A stretch of DNA of 64,000 bases from positions 1,816,134 through 1,880,133 of the forward strand of contig NW_003101672.1 in assembly GCF_000003855.2 (NCBI RefSeq), in the 5' to 3' direction. This DNA comes from Blastomyces gilchristii SLH14081. Taxonomy: Eukaryota > Ascomycota > Eurotiomycetes > Onygenales > Ajellomycetaceae. Made by a program: the position numbers and the translations under genes. This document shows positions 46,501 through 59,299 of this stretch, one piece after another (the stretch's first letter is position 1; every line of letters starts with the position of its first letter). The notes beneath the pieces were generated by a model. It worked only from the letters and a program-made list of their open reading frames with translations. It did no database searches and had not been told where the DNA came from.

Positions 46501-49430
46501 TTGAAATATATTAATATTGTGAAAGAGAGTGTTACTAAATTACATTATCAGATAATATCATTAAAAATATATTAATATTATGAATATCAATATTGAAAAA
46601 ATGTTAATACTTATACATTATAGTGATTTGTGAATCATGATAGTTAAATATATATATATATATATATTGTTTCTGACTTGATTACAACTTGTACAATAAT
46701 TTTTAAAAACTCAAAATTAATTTTAATTATTAATAATTATAAACTTATAACTAACTAATATAAAAAGAAAAAAACTTTTTCTACTCATTATCTTTCTTCT
46801 CTTTCTCATTCTTCTTATTATTCTTTATAATTCACTTCTTATTTCTCTTCTTCTTCTTCTTCTTCTCATCTGAGATGATAATCATCTCAAAATCTCTCTC
46901 TGCTATCTTCTCAGAAAAGAGTTCTCACTGCTCTCTCTTAGCTAGATCAATCTATATCTCAAAATCCTGCATTTTCTAGTCTGCTGTCTCAGGTTTCATC
47001 TCAGTAGTAAGCAGATTGACATACTCAGAGAGTAGAACTGTCTTCTCAATATTCTGAATTATGAAGCATATTTAAGATCTGAATAAGACCTTAATTCTCT
47101 TCTTCTCTGTCAGCTTCTGCTAATCAATTAGAGAACAGAAGTGTTATTAAAAATCATTATCTCTTAATAAATAAAAAACTTATCAGTTTTAACTTCTTTA
47201 TCTTCTACTCTAACACTCTCTCAATCTTCTTCTGTTATTACTTATTTATAGTAATACTCTTCTTCTCTCTCTCTCTCTTTATCTTAATCTTAAATCATTC
47301 TCAGAACTTCTTCTAATCTCATTACTATTATATAAGAATCTTTATTATCTTCTTCTTTAATCTCTCACAGGCAGTGTCATTCATATTATTTCTATACTTA
47401 GTTCAGTCTAAATCTATCAGAAGTATTACTTAAAATCATTATTATTCTACTTTCTTACAGAGTCTCTTCAAGGTATTATAATGTGTCTTACAATCTGTCT
47501 TCTCTCACTTAAACACCTTCTTCTTCTCTTTCTTCAATCTGTGACAGTGCTCATGCATCTTGATAATTCACAGAATCACAGAATATTTGAAGAAGAATGA
47601 CATGATTAATTTCAGTGAGTGTTAAAGAGAAATAAAGACAGAAGAGACAGTCAGAAATGATATAATAATAATAATGATAATAATAATAATGATGATGATG
47701 ATGATAATAATAATAATAATAATGATAGTAATGATGATGATGATAATGATGATAATAATAATGATAATAAAAGAGAGAGTATATTGAAATATATTACTAA
47801 CTTATCAAATATAAAGAGACTCAAAGAAAATATTAACAGCTTTCAGTGATGTACAGAAACAGCTACAGTGTTATATAGCAATATCATCTTCATTCAATGT
47901 ATACACTATTGATATTCTTTGTATGCAGTTATTATATAATCTGTATCAGAGATACATATAGAAAACAGATCTTTATTACTAGAATAAATAATTACAGCAA
48001 TTCTCTGTTTTTATATTATAAAGATAAGTTATTCTTATTTCTTTCTTCTCTCTTTTCTCTTCTTCAATGAATCACTAATTTCAAGCTGATATGAAAACTA
48101 TTAAAACACTCTCAGAAATTCTCAAATTGAAGAGTATAGACTAATTAAATTTTAAATATAGAAGAAATTAAATTATCTTCTACAGATTCAATTACTCATT
48201 TCTTCTTAAATAAAATAGCAGTTACATCTCTCTTCTCTCTCAATTAAACAAAACATGACCTGTGAAAAGCAAGTATCATATCAGATTATAATAATCAACA
48301 CAGTCTCAGCACACAGAACTGTATATACACAGTGCATGCTGAACTGAGAGACTGTGTGAGTTGTAAATCAGCAGCAGTATTTCAGAAAGAGTCATACAGT
48401 GTGAAAAAGCTGCAACTCTCAGTTATATGCACAGAGAATAAATCACTGCAGTAAGTATATATATATTAAAGTAATACTTTTTAATAATACTCAGTCTCTG
48501 ATATGATGAAAATAGAGTCTCTCTATGAGATTCATTTCTATCAGAAGTTAGAGAATTTTATATTTCTCAAGATCATCTTCACATGCCTTATTTATGAAAT
48601 TAATAAGAAGAATCATCAATTCCAGCATTCTATTCTTAATATTATTTAAGTGACAGCAGAGTTCACTCTGATCACACTTTTTAAGTATATATTTTCTAAT
48701 TATTCACATTTATATAGATATATACTGATTATTTATTAGATAGTATTAAAACAATGACTCATCACAGCTGTGTTATTCTCACTGTGAGAGATACACAGTT
48801 AGTAATGAATATTATAAAGACTCTGAAGAGTAAGTATTTTAAAAGTACTGTGACTCTGCAATCTTGATTTTTTTTTATTTTTATTTTTTATTTTTTTCTT
48901 TTTCTTTTATTTTTTTTTTATTTTTCTTTCTCTTTTTATCTCTTTTTTTCTTTCTCTTCTTTTTTTCTTTCTCTTTTTTTTTTTTTTTTTTTGTTGTGAT
49001 TTTTTCTTGTTGTTTTATTTTTTATTTTTTTATTATTTTTTATATTTTATATTTTTTTTTTAATTAAAATGATATTAATTATAATCTGTATTTAGAAAAG
49101 TAATGATATTTGATAACACTCTCTGTTGAATTTTCAATAAATAAGCACTATGTTATGATATTATATAAGTAAGAAATAATTTCATGATCTCATTTAATGT
49201 CATTTTCAATAATGAGATCAGAATGAAAATGTGACTAAGAATTCAAATATATTCTTTATCTAAGACTAGATTTTTATTTGAAAAGTGAATCTGAGATCTT
49301 TAATATTTGAAATAACAGGATTTGAAATCAATGTAATGAACACAAATCATGATCAGAAGTAATGCTTTTAGACAACATGATAACTATAAAGTTTGATCCT
49401 GATTTCAGACACGGTCACACGGTCAGTCTA
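43580..49430 (-). mobile_element. hAT copy B, full length, reversed
   Basis: Right end first: TAGACTGGCTGTCAGAATCA at 43580, running to the left end ...GACACGGTCACACGGTCAGTCTA at 49430 (5851 bp). It is collinear with copy C read backwards: the transposase region lies at about 44320-46100 (minus strand), the Lys-rich coding remnant near 46800-47130, the trinucleotide array at 47660-47775, and the T-rich tract at 48868-49070. The flanks do not match (ATCATCAT left, TCAGATAT right), unlike the other insertions, consistent with a rearrangement at its right end. Confidence 0.85.
44320..46100 (-). pseudogene. hAT transposase remnant in copy B
   Basis: Reverse-strand counterpart of the transposase region of copy C, interrupted by stops and by introns that carry the AAGTAAxxCTTTTTGATAACACT motif. 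The open plus-strand frame at 45171-45443 is only the antisense of this coding region. Confidence 0.65.
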
Positions 49431-50172
49431 TCAGATATTGTGATCAGAATGATGAAGTTTTCAAAGAAGAATAACTCAATTGAAGCTATAACTGATTTTT
49501 GAACTTCAATATCAGTTATTAACTGAGAAAAGAACTGCTGATTGATTTCATTTCTAATTCTGAAAATGAGGTTTGAGTTTAGCTTATTTCTCTGCAATAT
49601 ATTCTGATTTGAGACTTTGAGAATAAGTCTTCTATTTCTGAAGATTTGAAGATTTTTCTCTTTTTGCATTTTTTTCTCCACTCTTCTATCACTAGAAGTA
49701 TGAGCAGTATTCTTCTCAGTTTTCTCAGAATTTTGAGCAGGTTTTGAGATAGCAGATTTAGAGATAGCAGGTTTAGAGACAGCAGATTCAGCTGCTTGAG
49801 TATATGTTTTCTTCTGATTTAAAGAAGGAGAAGAAGAAGAAGTAGAAAAGAAAAAAGAGCAAACTGAAGAGTCAGTGATTGTATTAGAAATTTTCAAAGT
49901 TTTTTGAACTGTGTTTGAAATTCTAAGTTTGAACTTGATTACTTTCTGTAGTTGTCTAGCCTGAGTATGAAGAATTAACAGAACTTCTTCATTCATCTCA
50001 CTCAGACACTGCTTTTCAAGAATTTTACTTACTTTTTTAAGTTTCTGTATTTCAAGAACTTGTTATTTCTCTATTTCTTCTTTCTTTCTTCTCTTCAGAA
50101 TTTCAATCTTAGAAATAGTATTTGAGAAAGCATTCTTTTTCATGTCAACTGAGTGTACTTTTGAACTCATTA
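49431..50172 (-). pseudogene. LINE ORF1 (gag-like) remnant, truncated by hAT copy B
   Basis: A minus-strand frame from ATG at 50172 (MSSKVHSVDMKKNAFSN), broken by one stop near 50065, then open for 193 codons. The C-terminal part (RRLILKVSNQNILQRNKLNS, IRNEINQQFFSQ, EVQKSVIASIEL) matches the pattern of ORF1 proteins of fungal Tad/I-type non-LTR retrotransposons: a 'R.L.L...' strand, 'IRNEIN.AF' helix and 'VVATV..S...N.V.TT'. The frame runs into the left end of hAT copy B at 49430 and is lost. No reverse transcriptase part is in the window. Confidence 0.6.
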
Positions 50173-51171
50173 TTCTTACTCAATGAAAAGTTGATCAGAC
50201 TAATTTAATTAAGATATTTATTGAACTCTTTTTGAATTGAAAAGTTAATCAGACTGTTTCAATTAAGAGGTTTCTAAGTCTGTTTTCAATTGAAAAGTTG
50301 ATCAGACTATTTCAAAAGAAGAATAACAGACTTTTGTGTATAAAACACCTGATTTTTTTCACACTAGTTCAGTAACTAGGTTAGATTTTTGAAGAGAATC
50401 TAATAAACTAAAATTAATTTTTAAGATAAATTAATAAAATCTTTATAATCTCTTTCTTAAGATACAGTGAGGAAAAGTATGATATTAATTAATAGTAAAT
50501 CAGATGATATGACAGTTTTTGAGAGAAAAACTGACAAAAAATAAATCAATTTTTTGCAGAGAAATTGATTAAAACTATTTAATTTTATTCTAAATTATTC
50601 AATTCTTCTCACACAACAAGTGTGCAACTCAAACCAGTTAATAAAGAGTGTAAAAAAGAATTAAGTATTAATGAAAGCTCTTCAGTCACTGAAAAAGTAA
50701 TTCTTACTTAAAAGAATATGAAATTATAACAGAAAATAACTCTGTTTTTAATTCTTTGTAAGAATATTGTGTAAAATTCAGAGAAAAACATCTTACTTTT
50801 TCAAGAGAAGTAAAAAACTATTTCTAAAATCTTTTTTTTGCATTAACTGCTGCAGAAGAATGAGATAGAAACTGCTAAGATATACACTACTATATACTCT
50901 CTATCAAGACTTTCCCTCTTCAGAGTCTTGATATTATAGAGAATATAAGTCTGTTTCTATATAATAATGTAAATATTATCAGCGGGATGTAGAGGAACTG
51001 ATTATTTATATCTTAAAATAGAAGACTTTGTCAATAATTATATTAATATAGAGTTAATTCTCAAATTCAATAGAAACCTAGTGTTGCTGTTCTCAATCCC
51101 TTGCAGAATCTATTGAATATTGAGGTATTAAAACTAGATTTAATATATCTCACTGTGCAGGGATCAAAGGC
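50173..51171. other. AT-rich, probable LINE 5' region
   Basis: No coding signal found. It probably contains the LINE 5' untranslated sequence. A TCAATAGA...TCTATTGA inverted repeat surrounds a less AT-rich patch near 51067-51117. Confidence 0.35.
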
Positions 51172-51703
51172 TCAGTCAGACCTTGAGATATACTGATTTT
51201 ATAGTTGTCGTGTCTGCCGATTATGTATCAAGTACAGTTGCTGAGGTATCTTTTTGTACTTTTCTGTCGGGGATGGGCCAGATTGAGAGGGGTGGTACGA
51301 GGGTGAGACTTGGCGTTGATGTCTAGATACACTGAAGACAGACCGCGGAGGTTGCACTTCAGAAGTGGCTGTTGGTTATGTGCTTGATATTATCGCCGAG
51401 GTATCTTTTTGTATTTTTCTGCCGGGGATGGGCCAGATTAGGAAGGGCGGTACAAGGGTGAGACTTGGCGTTGATGTTTTGGAACATCAAAGATGGACAG
51501 GGTTTTCGCGGAGGTCGCTCCTCAGATATCTCCACAACTACAGATCGGGGATCTTCCAAAATCGAGAAGATTGGTGCATATGGCTAGGTCTCTTCACCTT
51601 ACAATTTGTATGGCAATTTGGCCCGGGGTTGTGGTGTGGTAGGGGAGAATGGGGGATAATCCCACGCAGGAGTTCCGAACGACGTCTGTCAGTGAGGTCT
51701 TGA
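51172..51703. other. GC-normal island with a tandem duplication inside the AT-rich desert
   Basis: About 530 bp without RIP-like depletion. Two diverged direct copies of about 155 bp each occur (GAGGTATCTTTTTGTA at 51243 and its match at 51398, both continuing through GGGGATGGGCCAGATT and GTGAGACTTGGCGTTGATGT). Imperfect direct repeats border it: TCAGTCAGACCTTGA at 51172-51186 and TCAGTGAGGTCTTGA at 51689-51703 (12 of 15 identical). Open frames on both strands are short and unlike known proteins. Confidence 0.7.
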
Positions 51704-52720
51704 TAAACATTAATTTAATTCTCTTAATCTTGTTTTACAGTTGTCATAAAGATCTCTGCTCAATCACAGACATCTCAGAGTTTCATTACTATATTATCAG
51801 TGATCTGAATTGAACTGCAGAAGTTCAGTGTGAACTGTGTAGTCTCTAGAAGATTCAACACTTTCATATAATATTCATATGTAAGAAAGAACAGACTTAT
51901 ATCTGTTGAAATGACATTTCAACTGTTGATAGTGACCTCTGTGTATAGAAGAAGGTTATGTCAATCATCTTATAAGTGATTACAAAACTTACAGAGATAA
52001 TTCTTCACAGTCTGAATTATCTGTTCTAATGCATCATCAGTCTTGAAGTGATAGACAGTTGATAGATAACATGTAATCTTAAGAACTTGACAGGTTCTTG
52101 TTCAGAGAGTACTTACAAATTGACAGCTCTAATCTGATACTATAGATCTCAGTAATCTGTGCATCTGATAGAACAGGCTTTATAGAAAAGCTCTAATAAC
52201 TTATTCAGTATTCATCTTGTTACAAGATTTCAATATTACATCTTTACTCAGTTAATTCATAATGATCAGAATGTTTCTATAACTCTTACTCTTAGATAGA
52301 TTGATAGTGAAGTTAATTACTACATCTCATCAGATTCTATCAGAGATATTGAGTGATTTTAATAGATCTTTTCTACAGTTCTTCTATAAGATAATAGAAA
52401 AATAGTGATTGCAGTTTTGAATGAAGTATCTGATACTGTTTAATATCTCAGATCAGTAGAACTCTTGAGAGATTATTTTATACAGTTATTTACAGTCTGA
52501 ATAACTAATTATATATGAATTATATATCTCTTACATTATCTGAGTGTGTAAGAGTTCAGAGTAAGAGACTCAGCATTGTTCACAGAATTATAGAGTATTA
52601 TTATTATTGATTGAATATTCTGAGATATCAGTTCTTATATATAGTTCTGAGAGAAATCAGAATACTTCTTGATATACTGCTTCAGTGAGAGTCTGAAGAA
52701 GTTCATTCATCTGAGCTGCT
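51704..52720 (-). pseudogene. Gypsy-1 integrase part, inverted
   Basis: On the minus strand the text reads as a Ty3/Gypsy integrase: IRWDVVINFTINLSKSKSYR, NILIIMN, IVSD followed by CQFVSTL, LSTVYHFKTDDALEQ, FCNHL and ISLFFLTYEYYM, with RIP-type stops. It directly follows the TATAC flank of the inverted Gypsy-2 LTR. This is the part missing from Gypsy-1 at 35945. The 3' LTR of Gypsy-1 is not seen before the GC-normal island. Confidence 0.75.
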
Positions 52721-52725
52721 GTATA

Positions 52726-52983
52726 TGTAAGAATAAGTGCTTACAGATGATTATTTAGATGTTTGCAGCTTGGCGTGATATATACTGTTAACTACTAGAA
52801 GTATTCATGATAGAAAGATAAAATATAGAGATCAAATGTATAATAGTATTTAAGCTGAGTTATAAATAGTATTCACAAACTTCAGTCTATATAGTTGTGT
52901 ATAGTCAAGGGCTGCTAGCTCTATTGATTATATGAGAGATAGAAATAGAGATAAAGAATTCATAAGAAGTGAGATTTCTTACA
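52726..52983 (-). repeat. 3' LTR of Gypsy-2, inverted
   Basis: 258 bp, reverse complement of 35951-36208 with scattered transitions. On the minus strand it starts TGTAAGAAATC and ends TTATTCTTACA, then TATAC. Confidence 0.93.
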
Positions 52984-54160
52984 TACTTTTCTCTCTCTAA
53001 GACTTCATCTGTGAAGCCTTTCACTGAGTGACTTCATAGAATCAGCTCAGCACTGCAGTGATACTCACTAAAAATTCTTCACATCTATAAAAAATCTCAG
53101 TGAGGAAAAATCCTTTATTACTGTAAAGAAAAAAGAGTCTGTTACTCAGTTTCTTATTCTATAAGATTCTTTATAGTTTACAGATTCTTCTCTGACTATT
53201 ACACAGATTCATCTCACATCTTTTATATAGAAGAGTTTCAGTTGACTCTTAATTATTTTTATAAGATTCTTATATAATCATCACACAGATTTATCTCACA
53301 GATGAATCACTCTCTGTGAGATTATTCTTATTAAAGAGAAGTATTCATAAGTTAATCTTTCACTTATTCTTACAAATCATTGTTCTTTAACACTGTAGAA
53401 TTGTGAGGAATTTTCTATTCTTTCATCAACTCTGTAGAATTATAGAATCAAGATATTCACAGTCTGCAATCACTCTTTGTAGTCATATAGAAAGATTCAG
53501 ATCTGTGATTTATAATTACTCTTATTTACTAGAGTAATCTAACTGTTCTGTGAAATCACTCACAGTGTAAGCAAATCTCTCTAGAGTAGTATAAATACTT
53601 CAGATCTATTCACAGAATCTTATCTTCTTTTCTCTTTTTTTATAACAGTTTTCATTCTTATAAACTGTGAGTATTCTCATTCATCTGTAAAGTGTTTTCA
53701 CTCAGATAATAGAGAGAGAGTGTTTCTGACAATGTCTACATATTGATTCAAGAACTTCTTAAGAATAAAAATTTTTTTAATTTCAATATCTTCATAAATA
53801 ATGTCTGTCTGCTGCTGAGCTTCTTATGAGTGTTTCTGTGACTTCTCTGATCACTTTTTATCAGCTGATGAAGTAGAAGTACTGCTGTCTATAATCACAT
53901 CTACACTCTCTTCAGATCTGTCATCACATCTGATCTTCAGATCAGCAGTTAACTTCATACCTCTCTCAGATCAGCTTCTGACTTCAAGTAGTGCAGTCTT
54001 CTTCTTTACTGTAAGTCTTCTTATAAGTAATTTCTTACAGACTCTAGCTGACAGTTCTTGTAAAGCTTCTGATATTGTCAGTGTCTTCTGTGACTCTGCA
54101 GGTCTATAATCATCCCTCTTCTGCCTGCATAATCTCTGATCAGATATATGCAAATATGCC
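52984..54160 (-). mobile_element. Gypsy-2 3' internal region, inverted, with an extra ORF remnant
   Basis: Minus-strand sequence between the hAT copy E insertion point and the Gypsy-2 3' LTR. A readable stretch begins HISDQRLCRQKRDDYRPAES and continues ALQELSARVCKKLLIRRLTV before RIP-type stops. This lies downstream of the integrase (which ends near 40800), so Gypsy-2 carries about 2 kb of potentially coding sequence after pol. No family is recognised. Confidence 0.6.
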
Positions 54161-55605
54161 TAGACTGGTCACTGAGACCATGAATTTCACATTTGATCTC
54201 ATTTGGTCTGGTTCTATACATTTCTTGACGTGAGTCCCACCAGGACCAAGCCTCAAAAAAATCTGAAAATGAATCATTTCTGAGAGAAATGATGTGAAAA
54301 ATGACCAGATTTAATTCAAGAACAGTGAAATGAGAGTAATTTTCCAGAATAAACTATGAAAGATAATCATTCTTTCAAAATCAGAATGAGACTGAGACTG
54401 AAGATCAAAATCAGTCTCATTCAGTTCATTCAGTGATTGCTTATATAATCAGAATTTGATAATGATTATTGATAACACTCATGAAATAACTAAATACATT
54501 CTTGTATAAGTTTATTCTTCACTTTCTCATGAAAACTACACTTCTCTGATATACTGTGATCAGAGATATTAAACTGTCTGATAATTTCATGTTTTACAAT
54601 CATGAGTTTCTTGATTGTTTCTTCTTGTAATTGTTCTCAGTGATAGTGATAAATATCTTAACTTGAGTTAAACTTTCACTTCATTCTCATCTCTGTCAAT
54701 GAAATTGTCAGAATATCATACATCATCAGTGCAACAGTTAAATATATACTTTTAATAATTTTTCATAACTCTAGAATTGATTTGATGTGTAAATTCATTG
54801 AATCATCTTAAAGATAGCAGTCAAATTCAGTTTTATAAGCATGTAATTTTGCCTGATTTTTAGTTGTAATCAATGTATATAAGTTCTGTTTCAAAGTTAG
54901 TATTATAGTTTTATATAATATAAAGTGTTATCAAAGATCATTACTTACTAGAGAATTGTATTTCACTGTCTTCATATCTTGAATATCTACTCATTCAAAT
55001 CTCTGATAGTTGACATTGTAGTAGTCTCAGACTAATTTAACATATGAGTCTTATTTCTTCTCTGTTCAATCTTGAGAAGTGTAGATGTTAACTTGATAAG
55101 AGAGATCTAGTAGAGCTGCTACAGCATAGTACTCTGTAAAAGATTGTTTTATTTTACTGTAGTAATATACCAGTTTATCTCTTACAGTAACAATAGCCTG
55201 TGCTATAGTATTATTTCAGACTGAATTTCTTTTTAAGAGATTCAACTGCTTCTTAAGATAAGTAAATAAACTGTTATACACTCATCAGACTGACTGCAGT
55301 ATTGATGTACAAGTGATTGAAACTGTCTTTATTATCTTATAAAACTGAAACAGTAAATCAATCACATATTTCAACTGAGTTTACTTTATATTAGAAAGTT
55401 TCAATATCTGAATCTTTTCTCAATCAGAGTGTTGCACTCAATGATCAATTATCTGACATAATTAAAGAGCTCAAACAGCTATCTTATATATTGAACTTTA
55501 TCATGTTCTAACATTCTGTATCATATTCAGTGATATGACTGATTTATTTATTTATTAAATATCATGAAATCATTGTTATTATTTAGAAGAGATATAAATT
55601 GCATT
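54161..55605 (-). mobile_element. hAT copy E, right part, reversed
   Basis: Starts with the right end TAGACTGGTCACTGAGACCA, collinear with copy B from 43580 on, and is interrupted at 55605 by the left end of copy D. It is the right end of the same insertion as copy A, separated from it by the inversion. Its first 150 bp keep more G and C than the other copies. Confidence 0.85.
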
Positions 55606-57038
55606 TAAACTAATCATGTGACCGTGTCTGAGACCAGAATCAAACTTTACAGTTATTACATTGTCTAAAAGCATTACTTCTGATCATGATTTGTATTCAT
55701 TACATTGATTTCAAATCCTGTTATTTCAAATATTAAAGATCTCAGATTCACTTTTCAAATAAAAATCTAGTCTCAGATAAAGAATATGTTTGAATTCTTA
55801 GTCACATTTTCATTCTAATCTCATTATTGAAAATGATATTAAATGAGATCATGAAATCATTTCTCACTTACATAATATTATAACATAGTGCTCATTTGTT
55901 GAAAATTCAATAAAGAGTATTATTAAATATTATTACTTTTCTAAACACAGATTATAATCAATATCATTTTAATTAAAAAAAAAAATGTAAAATATAAAAA
56001 ATAACAAAAAAACAAAAAACAAAACAATAAGAAAAAATCATAATAAAAAAAAAAAAAAAGAGAAAGAAAAAAAGAAGAGAAAGAAAAAAAGAGATAGAAA
56101 GAGAAAGAAAAATTAAAAAAAAAATAAAAGAAAAAGAAAAAAACAAAAAATAAAAATAAAAAAAAAATTAAGATTGCAGAGTCACAGTACTCTTAAAATA
56201 CTCACTTCTTAGAGTCTTTACAATGTTCATCACTAATCATATATCTCTTATAGTGAGAATAATATGACTGTGATGAGTTATTATCTTAACATTATCTAAT
56301 AAATAATCAGTATATATCTATATAAATGTGAATAATTAGAAAATATACACTTAAAAAGTATGATCAGGGTGAACTCTGCTGTCACTTGAATGATATTAAG
56401 AACAGAATACTGAAATCAATGATTTCTCTCATTAATTTCACAGATAAGATGTGTGAAGATAATCTTGAGAAATATAAGATTTTCTGACTTCTGATAGAAA
56501 CAGATCTCACAGAGAGACTCTATTTTCATTATATCAGAGACTGTCAGTTCAGTACACACTGTGTATATACAGTTCTGCATACTGAGACTGTGTTGATTAT
56601 TATAATCTGATGTGATACTCACTTTTCACAGGTTATGTTTCATTTAATTGAGAGAGAAGAGAGATGCAACTGCTGTTTTATTTAAGAAAGAATGAGTAAT
56701 TAAATCTGTAGAAGATAATTTGATTTCTTCTGCATTTAAAATTTGATTAGTCTATACTCTTCAATTTAAGAGTTTCTGAGAGTGTTTTAATAGTTTTCAT
56801 ATCAGCTTGAAATTAGTGATTGATTGAAGAAGAGAAAAGAGAGAAAAAAGAAATGAGAATAACTTATCTTTATAATATGAAAACAGAGAATTACTGTAAT
56901 TATTTATTCTAGTAACAAAGATCTGTTTTCTACATGTATCTCTGATACAGATTATATAATAACTGTATACAAAGAATATCAACAGTGCATGTATTGAATG
57001 AAGATAATATTACTATGTAATACTGTAGCTGTTTCTGT
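55606..57038 (+). mobile_element. hAT copy D, left part, inserted in copy E
   Basis: The left end TAAACTAATCATGTGACC is RIP-altered (TAGACTGACCGTGTGACC in intact copies), preceded by ATTGCATT. Compared with copy A it lacks about 170 bp around 56540 (from AGTGTTATTAAAAAG to the second CTCTCAGTTCAG). Interrupted at 57038 by copy C; continues at 62865. Confidence 0.85.
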
Positions 57039-57719
57039 TAGACTGACCGTGTGACCGTGTCTGAAACCAGGACTAAACTTTACAGTTATTATGTTGTCTA
57101 AAAGCATTACTTCTGATCATAATTTATATTCATTACATTGATTTCAAATCATGTTATTTTAAATATTAAAGATCTCAGATTCACTTTTCAAATAAAAATC
57201 TAATCTCAGATAAAGAATATGTTTGAATTCTTAGTCACATTTTCATTCTGATCTCATTATTGAGAATGATATTAAATAAGATTATAAAATCACTTCTCAT
57301 TTATATAATATCATAACATAGTGCTCATTTGTTGAAAATTCAACAGAGAGTGTTAATAAATATTATTACTTTTCTAAACACAGATTATAATTCATATAAT
57401 TTTAATTATAAAAAAAATATAAAATACAAAAAAAAAAACAAAAAACAAAAAATAAAAAAAAACAAGAAAAAATCAGAATGAATAAAAAAAAAAAAAAAAA
57501 GAAAAGAAAAAGAAAAAAATAAAAAATAAAAATAAAAAAAATCAAGATTGCAGAGCTGCAGCACTCTTAAAATACTCACTTCTCAGAGTTTTTACAATGT
57601 TTATTATTAACTGTGTATCTCTCACAGTAAGAGTAACACAGCTGTAATGAGTCATTATCTTAATATCATCTAATAAATAATCAGTATATATCTGTATAAA
57701 TATGAATATTTAGAAAATA

Positions 57720-58560
57720 TACACTTAAAAAGTGTGGTCAGAGTGAACTCTGCTGTCACTTAAATAATATCAAGAGTAGAACACTGAAATTGATGATTTC
57801 TCTCATCAATTTCACAGACAAGACAGATGAAGATAGTCTTGAGAAATATAAGATTTTCTAATTTCTGATAAAAACAGATCTCGCAGAGAGACTCTATTTT
57901 CATGATATCAGAGACTGAGTGTTATCAAAAAGTGTTACTTTTATGCAATGTATATGCACTTACTGCAATAATTCATTCTCTGTATATATGACTGAGAGTT
58001 GCAGCTTTCTCACACTGCACAGCTCTCTCTGAAATACTGACACTGATTTGCAATTTATACAGTCTCTCAGTTCAGTACACACTATGTATATACAGCTCTG
58101 CATGCTGAGACTGTGTTGATCATTATAATCTGATATGATACTCACTTTTCACAGGCCATGTTTTATTTGAGAGAGAGAAGAAGAAGATGCAACTATGATT
58201 TTATTGAGAGAAAATGAATAATTAGTAATATTGAATGTAATTTAATTCTTCTGTATTTAAAATTTGATTAGTCTATACTCTTCAATTTGAGAGTTTCTAG
58301 AAGTGTTTTAATAGTTTTCATACTAGCTTGAATTTAGTGATGAATTGAAGAAGAAGAGAAAAGAGAGAAGAAAGAAATAAGAATAACTTATCTTTATAAT
58401 ATGAAAACAGAGAATTGCTGTAATCATTCTTTCTAGTAATAAAGATCTGTTTTCTGCATGTATCTCTGATATAGATTATATGATAACTGTATACAAAGAA
58501 TATCAACACTGCATGCATTGAATAAAGATAATGTTATTATACAATACTGTAGCTGTTTCT
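57720..58560 (-). pseudogene. second, unidentified hAT-encoded gene remnant (minus strand)
   Basis: Minus-strand coding-like stretches joined by introns: one exon reads CTELRDCINCKSVSVFQREL and ends at CTGCAG|TAAG near 57960; the intron contains AAAAGTAACACTTTTTGATAACACTCAG; the next exon continues through KIESLCEICFYQKLENLIF-like text. Four copies of the element share it. No family is recognised. It is oriented opposite to the transposase. Confidence 0.35.
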
Positions 58561-59299
58561 ATATATCTCTGAAAGCTGTTAATATTTTCTTTATCTCTTT
58601 ATATTTGATAAGTCAGTAATATATTTTAATGTACTCTCTCTTTCATCATTATCATCATCATCATCATCATTATTATCATTATTATCATTATTATCATCAT
58701 TATCATCAATATTATTACTATTATCACTATTATTATCATCATTATTATTATTATTATTATCATTATTATTATATCATTTCTTACTGTCTCTTCTGCCTTC
58801 ACTCTTCTTCAATACTCACTGAAATTAATCATGTCATTCTTCTTCAAATATTCTGCAGTTCTGTGAATTATCAAGATGCGTGAGTACTGTCACAGATTGA
58901 AGAGAGAGAAGAAGAAGATGTTTAAGTAAGAAGAGACTAATTACAAGACATGTTATAATGTCTTGAAAAGACTCTGTAAGAGAGTAGAATAATAATGATT
59001 TTAAGTAATACTTCTAATAGATTTAGACTGAACTAAGTATAGAAATAATGCAGATGATGCTGCCTGTGAGAGATTAAAGAAGAAAATAGTGAAGAGCTTT
59101 ATATAGTAGTGATAAGACTAGAAGAAGATCTGAGAATGATTTAAGTTCAAGATAAAGAGAGAGAGAGAGAAGAAGAGTGTTACTGTAAATAAGTAACAGT
59201 AAAAGAAGATTGAGAAGATGTTGAAATAAGAGATAAAGAAGTCAAAACTGATAAGTTTTTTATTTATTGAGAGATAATAATTTTTAATAATACTTCTAT

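Noticed and set aside
48864..49067. Phe-rich open frame
   Set aside because: Translation of the T-rich tract of hAT copy B.
43572..49438. Simple insertion of hAT copy B into copy A
   Set aside because: Flanking 8-mers ATCATCAT and TCAGATAT do not match, and sequence right of copy B is LINE rather than the rest of copy A.
58629..58883. His/Tyr-rich open frames at the triplet arrays (also 62941-63174)
   Set aside because: Products of the microsatellite read in the non-coding sense; the opposite strand gives a more plausible Asn/Asp-rich reading.
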